The notes under the pieces are model-generated. The model had not been told where the DNA came from and made no database searches. It saw nothing but the letters and a program-made list of their open reading frames with translations. From Terriglobia bacterium (GTDB taxonomy: Bacteria > Acidobacteriota > Terriglobia > Terriglobales > Acidobacteriaceae): DNA of 33,848 nucleotides. The stretch lies in NCBI GenBank assembly GCA_020073285.1, contig JAIQFM010000030.1, forward strand, positions 1-33,848, read 5' to 3'. How positions within the stretch are numbered: the stretch's first letter is position 1; each line of letters starts with the position of its first letter. This document shows, in pieces, positions 22,570-31,782 of this stretch. A program made the position numbers and the translations under genes.

Positions 22570-24513
22570 ATGGCGAACCCCGGCGATTTCGCGTACACCG
22601 TCAAGCAGCAGGCCGATATCGTCCGCATCGTCGGCGAGTATGTGAAGCTGAAGAAGTCCGGCGCGCAGAACTTCACCGGCCTCTGCCCCTTTCACAACGA
22701 GAAAACCGGGTCGTTCTCGGTGCACGCCACCCGCCAGTTCTACCACTGCTTCGGCTGCGGCGCTTCCGGCGACGTTTTCAGCTTCGTGCAAAAGATCGAG
22801 AACATCACCTTCCCGGAGGCGGTGCGCGCCGTCGCCCAGAAGGTCGGCATCCCGCCGCCCAAAGTCACATTCAGCAGTCCGGAGGAAGCGCGCGAAGCTC
22901 ATCAACGCGGCGCACTGCTCGACATCCACGAGCGCGCCTGCGAGTTCTTCCAGGAACAGTTGCGCAAGCCGGAAGGCGCCCACGCCCACGAGTACCTCAC
23001 CGGCCGCGGCCTCGCCGCGGAGACGATCTCGCGCTTTCGCATCGGCTACGCCCCCGACTCCGGTTTCCTGCTGCGCGACCTTCTGAAACGTGATTTCGAG
23101 GAAGACATCCTGAAGGCCAGCGGGCTGTTCTCGTGGAAAGAAGTCGATGGTCGATGGTCGATGGCCGATGGCAAAACCGATTCTGACCGGCCATCGACCA
23201 TCGACCAACGACCATCGACGCTTCCCGAACCGCCGTCGACCGTAGACCGCCGACCGTCGACCATTTATTCCAAATTCCGCAACCGCGTCCTCTTTCCCAT
23301 CTGCAACGAAGGCGGGCGCGTGATCGCCTTCACCGGCCGCACCCTGAGCACCGACGAGAAGGCCGGCCCCAAGTACCTCAACTCGCCGGAAACGCCCATC
23401 TACTCGAAATCGCACGTGCTGTTTAATCTGGATAAGGCGAAGCAGTGGATTCGGCAATTCGACTACGCCATCCTGGTCGAAGGCCAGATGGATTGCATCA
23501 GTCTTTTCGCGGCCGGTATTCAAAACGTGATCGCCTCCTCCGGCACCGCCTTCACCGAATTTCAGGCGCGGCTGTTGGCCCGCTTCAGCCGAAGAATCTT
23601 CGTCAATTTCGACCCCGACACTGCCGGCGCCGCTGCCGCCGAGCGCTCCCTGGCGCTGTTGGTTCAGGAGGACTTCCAGATCAAGGTGGTCACGCTCGAG
23701 CCCGGCTTCGATCCCGACCTCTTCATCCGCCGCAAGGGCAACGCAGCGTATGAGGATGTCCTCCGTCATGCCCCCAGATATTTCGACTACCTCATCGACC
23801 GCGCCCGCACTCAATTCCCCGTGCGCACGCCCGAGGGCAAGGTGAAGGCGGTCAACTACCTGCTCCCGCACCTGCAACGCCTCCCCAGCCGCATCGTGCG
23901 CGACGAACTAGCCAACGAAATGGCTCAGAAACTCGGCATTGACTCCGCCGTCCTGCGCCAGGAACTGAAGCACGCCGCGGCCAATCGCGGCGTCCGGCAG
24001 GTCACTGCCTCTCCCCAAGCCCACGTCACACAGGCTGAGCGCATCCTGATCCGCGCCCTCGCGTCTGCCGCCAACATTGCACCCGGCGAGGACTACACCT
24101 CTTCCCGTGACGGCGCGGACGACGAATTCGATCCCGCGCGTCAGGCCCGTTTCGCCTTGCATCACGAACCCTTGCACGAAGGCCTCGCCACCGAGTCTTT
24201 GCTCGATCAGCTACTCGCCAACGAGTCCACCGACGCGATCTCTCTGCCGCTCTCCGACTCCCACCGCCGCCTTGTCGCCGAGGTCCTGCTCAACGACCAG
24301 GAGCAACTCACGCCCGAGCTGGTGGACGGCGCCATCAACGCCCTCCGACGCCGGCTTCTGGAGCGTCGCCAGCGCGAGGTGCGCACGCAGATCGCCGAAG
24401 CCGAGCGCCGCCAGGACGTTTCCGAGCTCGGCCGCCTGCTTCGCCAGAAAGTGGAGATTGACCGCGCCCTGGGCAGCGCGGCGGCCCCGGATAGCGCCAC
24501 CGTATCGCCGTAA
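22570..24513 (+). CDS. dnaG: DNA primase DnaG, with repeat-derived insertion
   Basis: A 647-aa primase that makes RNA primers at the fork with DnaB. The N-terminal zinc-binding domain has Cys39, His42, Cys60 and Cys63 (CPFHNEKTGSFSV, YHCFGCGASGD). The TOPRIM domain has VEGQMD at about 303-308 and FDPDTAG at about 346-352. The C-terminal helical DnaB-binding region is from about 520. Residues about 192-231, between GLFSWKE and YSKFRNRVLFP, are an insertion translated from a heptamer inverted repeat. It reads as a 7-residue RPST periodicity (DRPSTID, QRPSTLP, EPPSTVD, RRPSTIY). It precedes rpoD, the classic macromolecular-synthesis arrangement, here without rpsU. Confidence 0.95.
   Translation: MANPGDFAYTVKQQADIVRIVGEYVKLKKSGAQNFTGLCPFHNEKTGSFSVHATRQFYHCFGCGASGDVFSFVQKIENITFPEAVRAVAQKVGIPPPKVTFSSPEEAREAHQRGALLDIHERACEFFQEQLRKPEGAHAHEYLTGRGLAAETISRFRIGYAPDSGFLLRDLLKRDFEEDILKASGLFSWKEVDGRWSMADGKTDSDRPSTIDQRPSTLPEPPSTVDRRPSTIYSKFRNRVLFPICNEGGRVIAFTGRTLSTDEKAGPKYLNSPETPIYSKSHVLFNLDKAKQWIRQFDYAILVEGQMDCISLFAAGIQNVIASSGTAFTEFQARLLARFSRRIFVNFDPDTAGAAAAERSLALLVQEDFQIKVVTLEPGFDPDLFIRRKGNAAYEDVLRHAPRYFDYLIDRARTQFPVRTPEGKVKAVNYLLPHLQRLPSRIVRDELANEMAQKLGIDSAVLRQELKHAAANRGVRQVTASPQAHVTQAERILIRALASAANIAPGEDYTSSRDGADDEFDPARQARFALHHEPLHEGLATESLLDQLLANESTDAISLPLSDSHRRLVAEVLLNDQEQLTPELVDGAINALRRRLLERRQREVRTQIAEAERRQDVSELGRLLRQKVEIDRALGSAAAPDSATVSP
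23143..23262. repeat. Heptamer-phased inverted repeat inside dnaG
   Basis: GTCGATG words (23143-23172) face GGCCATC, GACCATC, GACCAAC, GACCATC (23190-23219). The arms pair over about 30 bp with about two mismatches. A third run of GTCGACC/GTAGACC/GCCGACC words follows to 23262. Because 3 x 7 bp equals 7 codons, the frame stays open and the protein shows a 7-residue repeat. Confidence 0.9.
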
Positions 24514-24581
24514 GGTCCTGTAATCCGTTCAGATAATGCGGGTTCTTAGAAACTATCACCCGGCCTGGGGCATCTAAGCTG

Positions 24582-24609
24582 TTGACGGCGCTCAGAATAG
24601 TTCCAGAAT
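24582..24609 (+). promoter_or_regulatory. Candidate rpoD promoter
   Basis: TTGACG (24582-24587) and CAGAAT (24604-24609) with a 16-bp spacer resemble a housekeeping promoter. An alternative is an extended -10 TGCTAGACT at 24654-24662 without a good -35. A TTCCAgaatTGGAA palindrome (24601-24614) overlaps the -10 and could be an operator. All are in the 257-bp dnaG-rpoD gap. Confidence 0.35.
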
Positions 24610-24724
24610 TGGAAAGGTTCACTTGGTTGTTGCTGGGACTCGCGGCCTGGTTGTGCTAGACTCCGAGGTTTCGGCTTGGCCGTAGTCTCCTAAATACAGT
24701 TCCCGCCGCTATAAGCGCGACCGG

Positions 24725-24744
24725 CTTCCCGGCCCTACGGGAAG
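24725..24744 (+). promoter_or_regulatory. Hairpin just upstream of the rpoD ribosome-binding site
   Basis: CTTCCCG (24725-24731) and CGGGAAG (24738-24744) form a 7-bp stem with a GCCCTA loop. It ends 12 bp before the AAGGGG Shine-Dalgarno sequence that serves the TTG start at 24771. It could modulate translation or be a degenerate repeat; there is no further evidence. Confidence 0.35.
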
Positions 24745-24770
24745 TACCGTGCAGTAAGGGGTATTGCCAC

Positions 24771-26471
<1,701 letters not shown>

Positions 26472-26828
26472 TTAGCCGCGACTTGGGACAGCATGGCACC
26501 TCAGGGCCACTTTTTCCATATATTGAATTGTTTCCTTTAAGTACCACAATATGTGGTGGTTGGCTAGCACTGCCACCGCGATTGCTTGTATTCTGACATC
26601 CGATATGGTTATAATTTTGGTGTCAAGTATGAGTCCTCAAACGACAGTGTGTATTCATTTGCTACATTACGTCGCAAATTGTGCTAACTTTTGCCCCGTC
26701 AATGGTGTCAATTAAGATGTAACCTGTTGATGGCACTGTCGCGTTCAATCGGTACGTCAATTGCTACGCTGATAGTTGTACCGGAAAGAGACATCCGGTC
26801 ATCAGCAGCACTGTTGCTATTGTAAGGA
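26472..26828. other. AT-richer intergenic region before the MazEF-like pair
   Basis: The base composition is visibly lower in GC than the flanks. It holds a 6-bp perfect inverted repeat ACCACA-ATA-TGTGGT (26543-26557), a good sigma-70-like promoter (26586-26615) and two direct TGGTGTCAA copies (about 26620 and 26702). No open frame of interest was found. The composition shift suggests that this leader and the TA pair were acquired separately from rpoD. Confidence 0.5.
26586..26615 (+). promoter_or_regulatory. Candidate promoter for the MazEF-like operon
   Basis: TTGTAT (26586-26591) and a perfect TATAAT (26610-26615) are spaced by 18 bp. A TGGTGTCAA word starts 5 bp after the -10 and recurs about 80 bp downstream, which could mark operator half-sites. 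The start codon is about 220 bp away, so a long leader is implied. Confidence 0.45.
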
Positions 26829-26837
26829 GTGATTCCC

Positions 26838-27161
26838 ATGCCAGCGCCAGCGAAGAAGTATCAGAGCACGACGATTCGTATGCCCACGTGCCTTTATGAG
26901 AGCGCGCGACGAGTTGTTGAAACCAGGCACGACGTCGGCAGCCTAAATGAGCTGGTGGTCGAAGCCGTGAAGGAAAAGTTGCGCGGATTCAAAGAACTTG
27001 AGATTGACGATTCCATCGCTGCGATTGCCGTCGATCCTGCATATTTGCGGGAATCCGAGATAATCGAACGGCAATTTCGGACAAGTGACCTCGCCGCGAC
27101 TTTAGTCGAAGAGGAGAACAATCATCGCTCAGATAGAACTCCCGAACCCCATGCGCGGTGA
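26838..27161 (+). CDS. Ribbon-helix-helix antitoxin (MazE-like role)
   Basis: The ATG at 26838 is chosen because AAGGAG (26824-26829) is 8 bp upstream, giving 107 aa. The N-terminal KKYQSTTIRMPTCLYESARRVVE strand-helix and SLNELVVEAVKEKLRGF helix make a ribbon-helix-helix DNA-binding unit. The remainder, IDDSIAAIAVDPAYLRESEIIERQFRTSDLAATLVEEE, is an acidic flexible tail of the kind that covers MazF. The gene overlaps the toxin by 11 bp. It probably represses its own promoter and neutralises the toxin; the family of the RHH domain is not resolved further. Confidence 0.75.
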   Translation: MPAPAKKYQSTTIRMPTCLYESARRVVETRHDVGSLNELVVEAVKEKLRGFKELEIDDSIAAIAVDPAYLRESEIIERQFRTSDLAATLVEEENNHRSDRTPEPHAR

Positions 27162-27486
27162 AGTTTGGATGGCGCAGCTTGATCCAGTGAAGGGATCGGA
27201 GCAGGCCGGCACGCGCCCGATGATTGTCGTGAGCCGGGATTCGATTAACTTGCTCTTGCGCGTCGTCATTGGTATTCCAACTACAGATCGAAACAACCTC
27301 AGAAAACTAGCAGCCACCCACGTTGAACTCGCCAAAGGCGTGGGTGGCCTAACCATGAACTCTGTGGCTCTATGCGAGAAAGTCAGAGCCATTGACAAAT
27401 GCGGTTTCCTCCGACACATGGGAACCTTGCCGCCAACCGAAATGGGCAAGGTGGAAGAAGCCCTTCGCGCTGCACTCGTTCTGTAA
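27151..27486 (+). CDS. mazF: MazF/PemK-family mRNA interferase toxin
   Basis: A 111-aa protein with the MazF opening MRGEVWMAQLDPVKGSEQAGTRPMIVVSRD, where the RGEVWxAxLDPxxGSEQxGxRP motif carries the catalytic Arg. Next come VVIGIPTTDRN, then LTMNSVALCEKVRAIDK, whose conserved Ser/Thr and Arg positions are typical, and a C-terminal helix. MazF toxins are sequence-specific single-strand RNases; the recognition sequence cannot be predicted. It overlaps the upstream antitoxin gene by 11 bp, suggesting coupled translation. It is the third TA pair of the window and lies next to rpoD. Confidence 0.92.
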   Translation: MRGEVWMAQLDPVKGSEQAGTRPMIVVSRDSINLLLRVVIGIPTTDRNNLRKLAATHVELAKGVGGLTMNSVALCEKVRAIDKCGFLRHMGTLPPTEMGKVEEALRAALVL

Positions 27487-28012
27487 AAGCTGCCCGCTGT
27501 CACGGCAGCCCATCACACTCCAGATTTGTGTGAAGTGAATGATCGTGAATATTCTTCCGGGTTTTCCAAGCACATCCACAACAAATCCCTGGCCTGCACA
27601 ACTTCTTCACAGCGCGACCTCAGTTTCCCATTGAGCGCACAAGCGGACTCAGGCAAATTCTTTGGCATGCGAGCGTTGATGTCTGGAGCGCGTCGCACGG
27701 ATAAAATGCCGAACTTGCGGTGATGCAACGGCCCGCTGCGCCTCCCGGAGAGCGCGGCCCGCCAGCAGCCGGTCCTTGGCAAGGGAGGACTGGTTTGACA
27801 GGGTCGGCACTTTCGAGCTCCTCGTAGGTAACGGCCAGTTCTGCGGGCACGAACACGGCAGCATGGGTGCTTGGCAACGCAGCCAACCGGAGTCCCCAGT
27901 ACGCGCCGGTTTTGCGCGTGATGGGGTGGAAGGCGGTTTCCGCCTGAATGGTTCAGGGGAGCGTGGCACGGCATTCGGCCCACTGGCCTCGGTTAGCAGG
28001 CGCACTCGGGGT

Positions 28013-28043
28013 CCCCACCGCGCCCGTTGTTAGCGCGGTGGGG
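28013..28043. repeat. Perfect hairpin, 11-bp stem
   Basis: CCCCACCGCGC (28013-28023) pairs with GCGCGGTGGGG (28033-28043) across a 9-base loop. There is no T-run on either side, so it is not a classical intrinsic terminator. Confidence 0.8.
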
Positions 28044-28234
28044 TGATCGTGATTGCGTGTGCCGGCCGAGGCGGCTGGGCTTGCCGAGACGCCGATGGAT
28101 GCGGATTCCGCACCCGAAGGGCGCTTCGAACCCCGTGCTTGTCGCCCGCGCGGCCTGCCGTCGAGGCGCACGAAACCGCGCACCGCCGGAGGGCGCCGCC
28201 CTGAGTGGCTACTCACGGCTGGCGTTGATCCGAT

Positions 28235-28269
28235 GCTGGGAGCGACCCCTGCTTGCGCGCGCTCCCAGC
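28235..28269. repeat. Perfect hairpin, 10-bp stem
   Basis: GCTGGGAGCG (28235-28244) pairs with CGCTCCCAGC (28260-28269) around a 15-base loop. Confidence 0.8.
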
Positions 28270-28290
28270 GGCTCCACGACGTCCGCAACG

Positions 28291-28322
28291 GCGCGGTTCA
28301 CGTTGGCTGGCGTGAACCGCGC
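28291..28322. repeat. Perfect hairpin, 12-bp stem
   Basis: GCGCGGTTCACG (28291-28302) pairs with CGTGAACCGCGC (28311-28322) around TTGGCTGG. It is followed by a short TTCTTAATTT stretch, so it could serve as a terminator on the + strand. Confidence 0.8.
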
Positions 28323-28328
28323 TTCTTA

Positions 28329-28438
28329 ATTTCGTGATTGGGTGATTTGTGATTGACTGATTGTTGTTGAAGGATCGGACTGCTTTTTGGGCCAGGGCCA
28401 CACCAATCACTAAGTCACAAATCACCCAATCGCGAAAT
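28329..28438. repeat. Long heptamer-phased inverted repeat upstream of dnaB
   Basis: The left arm starts ATTTCGTGATTGGGTGATTT; the right arm ends AATCACCCAATCGCGAAAT. The arms pair over about 37 bp with few mismatches. The unit is a TGATT(T/G)G-like 7-bp word. The spacer of about 40 bp contains CTTTTTGGGCC. It is the clearest example of the family in the window outside genes. Confidence 0.9.
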
Positions 28439-28545
28439 GTGGCCATGCACGCGCGCTTTGCCAACTTCCCGCTTTTCCACCGGTAATCCCCGATATTCCA
28501 CCTTGTCTTTTCCCCCGCTTCGCCTCATATTTTGATCGATAGACC

Positions 28546-29916
28546 TTGGCCACCACCGATTACAGTCTCGAGCGCGGCCTGCCCGCCAACATTGACGCTG
28601 AGCGTTCCATCCTCGGCGCCATCCTGCTCGACAACTTCACCTACACCCAGGCCTCGTCGGAGAACCTCCAGGCCGACGACTTCTCCCTCGACTCACACCG
28701 CCGCATCTACGCCCGCATTACCGAGCTTGCCGATACGGGTCGTCCAGTTGACTTGGTTACCCTCGCCGAGGAACTAAGCCGGCGCAAGGAAGTTGAAGCC
28801 ATCGGCGGCGTGGCCTACCTGTCCTCGCTCACCGACGGTCTGCCGCACCGCCCCAACATCGAGCAATACGTCCGCATCGTTAAAGACAAGGCCCTGTTGC
28901 GCGGCCTCATCTTCGCCGCCAACGCCGCCATCGCCCGCGCCATCGACGAATCCGAACCGGCGCAGGACGTCCTCACATCCGCCGAAGCCGCCATCTACGA
29001 ACTCTCCGACAAGCGCTTCACCTCCGGCTTCCGCGACGTAAAGCAAATCGTCAAGGAATCCTTCGGCTCCATCGATGCGCTCTACGAACGCGGCCAGCGT
29101 GTCACCGGCCTGGAAACGCACTTCGTGGATTTTGACAACCTCACCAGCGGCTTGCAGCATTCCGACCTGGTCATCATCGCCGCCCGTCCCTCGATGGGCA
29201 AGACTGCCTTCGCCCTCAACATCGCGGAAAACGCGGCGGTGAGGGACAACAAGGTTGTCGGAATGTTCTCGCTGGAAATGTCGCGCGAGGCGCTATTGCT
29301 CCGGCTCCTCTGCTCCAACGCGCAGGTGGACTCGCACAAGCTGCGCACCGGCTTCCTCGGACGCGACGATTATCAGAAGCTCGTCGAAGCCCTCGGCCGT
29401 CTCGCCGACGCGCCCATCTTCATTGACGACACGCCCGGCATCACCATCAGCGAAATGCGCGCCAAGGCCCGCCGCCTGCAGCACCAGATGCGCGGACGGC
29501 TCGATCTCCTGATCGTCGATTACCTGCAACTCATGTCCGGCGGCACGCCCGGCGGCAAAGCGCGTTTCGAGAACCGCACCCAGGAAGTCTCCGCCATCTC
29601 CCGCGGCCTCAAGCTGCTGGCCAAGGAACTGCGTGTGCCCGTGGTTGGGCTTTCGCAGTTGAGCCGCGCCCCCGAAAGTCGCAGCGGCGACCACCGCCCG
29701 CAATTGTCCGACCTGCGCGAGTCCGGCTCCATCGAGCAGGATGCCGACGTCGTCGCCTTCATCTTCCGCGAAGAGGTGTACGACCCCAGGCCGGAGAACG
29801 AAGGCTTCGCCGAACTGATCGTCGCCAAGCAGCGCAACGGCCCCACCGGCAAAGTGGACCTGGCCTTCCTCAAGCGCAGCACCCGCTTCGAATCTCGTGC
29901 CAGCGAAACGCAATAG
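28546..29916 (+). CDS. dnaB: Replicative DNA helicase DnaB
   Basis: The 456-aa hexameric fork helicase and loader partner of DnaG. The N-terminal helical domain begins GLPANIDAERSILGAILLDN. The RecA-type motor has Walker A ARPSMGKT at about 213-220, LEMSREALLLRLL, Walker B LLIVDYLQL at about 321-329, GLSQLSRAPE and DLRESGSIEQDADVV with the arginine-finger region. Length is standard and no intein or insertion is seen. The start is TTG, since TTGGCCACCACC precedes the conserved N-terminus and no ATG fits. No clear Shine-Dalgarno sequence. It stands apart from dnaG and rpoD by the TA pair and a 1-kb hairpin region. Confidence 0.97.
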   Translation: MATTDYSLERGLPANIDAERSILGAILLDNFTYTQASSENLQADDFSLDSHRRIYARITELADTGRPVDLVTLAEELSRRKEVEAIGGVAYLSSLTDGLPHRPNIEQYVRIVKDKALLRGLIFAANAAIARAIDESEPAQDVLTSAEAAIYELSDKRFTSGFRDVKQIVKESFGSIDALYERGQRVTGLETHFVDFDNLTSGLQHSDLVIIAARPSMGKTAFALNIAENAAVRDNKVVGMFSLEMSREALLLRLLCSNAQVDSHKLRTGFLGRDDYQKLVEALGRLADAPIFIDDTPGITISEMRAKARRLQHQMRGRLDLLIVDYLQLMSGGTPGGKARFENRTQEVSAISRGLKLLAKELRVPVVGLSQLSRAPESRSGDHRPQLSDLRESGSIEQDADVVAFIFREEVYDPRPENEGFAELIVAKQRNGPTGKVDLAFLKRSTRFESRASETQ

Positions 29917-29962
29917 TCGCCGGTACTTGCCAAACACATAAAGCTCTTCGAAATTTAAACGC

Positions 29963-30079
29963 CTGTCATCCTGAGCGAGGTCTAACGCGCCCCGGTTTTG
30001 GGCGCGTTGCGACCGAGTCGAAGGACCCCTACCACGCGCTGGTGCCCCACATCTGCCCGTTTTTGGCAGATGTGGGTCC
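29963..30079. repeat. GTCATCCTGAGCGA-type repeat with two hairpins after dnaB
   Basis: TGTCATCCTGAGCGAGG and GAGTCGAAGGACCCCTAC flank AACGCGCCC-cggtttt-GGGCGCGTT (29984-30008). A second stem, CCCACATCTGCC-cgttttt-GGCAGATGTGGG (30046-30076), follows. The two loops are similar, CGGTTTT and CGTTTTT. It lies between the convergent dnaB and the 101-aa gene, so it may end transcripts from both. The same repeat family is inside lipB. Confidence 0.8.
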
Positions 30080-30096
30080 TTCGTGCCCTCTCTGAA

Positions 30097-30402
30097 TTAC
30101 TGTCCCAACTCCTTCATCCGCGCCCGCTCCGGCAGCTCAGCCACCGCTTTCCCCTCGGCGTCAAAGATGATCAGCCGCGCCGCGTTGCCCTGTATCGCAA
30201 GCCGCGCCCGCACCTGCCCCTCGCTGTCCTTGAGCACGATTTCCTCGGCTTCCACGATGCGCGCCTTTACCCGCTCGGGAAACGGCAAATCCGCGCGCGC
30301 ATTTACCGCCAACGAACCAACCAGCGCGACCAGCAGCGCCATTGCGATAATCTTCCACCGCCGCCGCGCCGCCACAACTTCCGGGAACGATTCTGCCATC
30401 AT
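30097..30402 (-). CDS. Small membrane-anchored hypothetical protein
   Basis: A 101-aa protein. GGAGGAG lies just upstream of a double ATG; the second (30399) has the better spacing. After a short charged N-terminus (EVVAARRRWK) comes one hydrophobic segment, IIAMALLVALVGSLAVNA, ending near an ARA site, so it is either a membrane anchor or an unusual signal peptide. The exported part has repeated beta-hairpin pieces, EEIVLKDSEGQVRARLAI and AARLIIFDAEGKAVAELP, a pattern common in small acidobacterial proteins of unknown function. It is divergent from alr by 147 bp. No function can be assigned. Confidence 0.7.
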   Translation of the reverse strand: MMAESFPEVVAARRRWKIIAMALLVALVGSLAVNARADLPFPERVKARIVEAEEIVLKDSEGQVRARLAIQGNAARLIIFDAEGKAVAELPERARMKELGQ

Positions 30403-30513
30403 GAACTCCTCCCTCGGAGCAACACGCTTCCGCCGCTAGAACGCGCTCCCAACTATTTCTTGCAAACTTTTGTTCATTCACCCTGCCGTTTCCGCTCCTG
30501 TTCCCAAAACGTT

Positions 30514-30519
30514 TACAAT
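30514..30519 (+). promoter_or_regulatory. Possible alr promoter -10 (TACAAT)
   Basis: TACAAT lies 30 bp before the alr ATG in a locally AT-richer stretch. No good -35 is seen at 16-18 bp, so this is only a weak candidate. Confidence 0.25.
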
Positions 30520-30549
30520 CGCAGTTCGGCAATCTGAAATCGAAATCCC

Positions 30550-31692
30550 ATGCGACCCACTTGGGCGGAAGTATCGCTCAGCGCTCTGCGCCATAATTTT
30601 CGACTCATCAAGCAGCACGTCGGGACCGACGTGACGGTCTGCGCCGTCATCAAGGCCGACGCCTACGGCCACGGCGCCGTCGAATGTGCCCGCGCCCTGC
30701 AGGAGGCCGGCGCCACCTGGTTCGGCGTCACCTCCACCGAAGAAGGCGTGAAGATCCGCGAGGCTGGCATCACCGGCCGCATCCTCCTGATGACCGGCTT
30801 CTGGCGCGGCGAGCAGGAAGACGTCATCCACCACAATCTCACTCCCACGGTGTGGGAATGGTGGCAGATCGGCGCACTGGAAGCGTTGCTCGGCAAACGG
30901 AACGCACCGCCTCGCTCGTTTCCCGTGCACGTCAATGTGGACACCGGCATGGCCCGCCTCGGCGTGCCCGATTACTTCATGGGCCTGTTCCTAAAGCGCG
31001 TCCGGGCCGCGGAACCCATCGCGCTCGAAGGCGTATTCAGCCATCTCGCCTCCGCCGAGGTGCTCGACGCGGAAGACGCCAAGCACCAGGCGAGCCGCTT
31101 CGCCGAATTCGAGCAGTTCATCGCCGATCACGGCTTCTCGCCACAGTTCCGCCACATCGCCAACAGCGCCGCCGTCGGCGGGCGTCCCTCGCTCTGGCGC
31201 AACATGGTCCGTCCCGGAATGTTGCTCTACGGTTACGGCCTGCCGCTCATGCGCACCGAGAACGATCCCGAGATTCCGCACCCGCTGCCGGTGAAGCGCG
31301 CGCTTTCCTGGAAAACCAAGATTATTTCGATGAAGGACGTGGGCGCCGGCCAGACCGTCGGTTACAAGGCCGCCTACGTCACCAATCGCCCGACCAAGCT
31401 CGCCGTTCTCCCCGTCGGTTACGCCGACGGGCTCTCGCGCCATCTCTCCTCGCGTGGCCGCGTGATCGTGCGCGGAACTTACGCGCCCATGGTCGGCATC
31501 ATCTCCATGGACATTACCGTAGTGGACGTTACCGACGTCAACGGCGCCGCCATGGGAGACGACGTCACCATCATCGGCGCCGATGGCGATTGCATGATTG
31601 ACGCCTGGGAGCACGCCCGCCTGGAAGCCACCATCCCCTACGAAGTCCTCTGCCGCGTCGGCGGCCGCGTGCGGCGAACGTACAAGGAATAG
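30550..31692 (+). CDS. alr: Alanine racemase
   Basis: A 380-aa PLP enzyme that makes D-alanine for peptidoglycan. Lys35 in CAVIKADAYGHG binds PLP. The opposite catalytic base is Tyr272 in QTVGYKAAYV. The C-terminal beta domain carries LPVGYADGLSRHLSSRGRV and MVGIISMDITVVDVT. FSHLASAE and NSAAVGG are the usual PLP-phosphate and barrel segments. Length is normal and no signal peptide is seen, so it is cytoplasmic. The start has no strong Shine-Dalgarno sequence. The GCCCTC-loop hairpins follow 40-115 bp downstream. Confidence 0.96.
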   Translation: MRPTWAEVSLSALRHNFRLIKQHVGTDVTVCAVIKADAYGHGAVECARALQEAGATWFGVTSTEEGVKIREAGITGRILLMTGFWRGEQEDVIHHNLTPTVWEWWQIGALEALLGKRNAPPRSFPVHVNVDTGMARLGVPDYFMGLFLKRVRAAEPIALEGVFSHLASAEVLDAEDAKHQASRFAEFEQFIADHGFSPQFRHIANSAAVGGRPSLWRNMVRPGMLLYGYGLPLMRTENDPEIPHPLPVKRALSWKTKIISMKDVGAGQTVGYKAAYVTNRPTKLAVLPVGYADGLSRHLSSRGRVIVRGTYAPMVGIISMDITVVDVTDVNGAAMGDDVTIIGADGDCMIDAWEHARLEATIPYEVLCRVGGRVRRTYKE

Positions 31693-31731
31693 CTATCGGC
31701 GTTCGGCTCTCAATTTTCGCCAATACTGTTA

Positions 31732-31755
31732 GGTCCCGGCGCCCTCGCCGGGACC
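31732..31755. terminator. GCCCTC-loop hairpin 1 after alr
   Basis: GGTCCCGGC (31732-31740) pairs with GCCGGGACC (31747-31755) around the loop GCCCTC. There is no T-run, so a terminator role is uncertain. The second hairpin has the identical loop. Confidence 0.45.
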
Positions 31756-31782
31756 GCACCTGAACTTGAACGGATTTCTGCT

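Larger units (their letters stand above)
27487..28545. other. About 1 kb without a convincing gene between mazF and dnaB
   Basis: Several short open frames exist on both strands, but they are rich in Arg, Pro, Cys and Ser, overlap one another and lack ribosome-binding sites. From about 28000 the region is dense in perfect hairpins (28013-28043, 28235-28269, 28291-28322), followed by a long heptamer inverted repeat (28329-28438). The last 100 bp before dnaB are T/C-rich and may hold its promoter. It could be a structured RNA, a decayed element or a cluster of repeats. Confidence 0.5.

Noticed and set aside
23143-23262. CRISPR-like array in dnaG
   Set aside because: The unit is 7 bp with no unique spacers and complementary arms, and it lies in a coding frame.
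27513-27983. 156-codon open frame on the - strand after mazF
   Set aside because: Rich in Arg, Cys and Pro, without a ribosome-binding site, overlapping other frames of equal quality.
27720-28330. RNase P RNA or tmRNA in the hairpin region
   Set aside because: None of the conserved motifs of these RNAs could be found on either strand.
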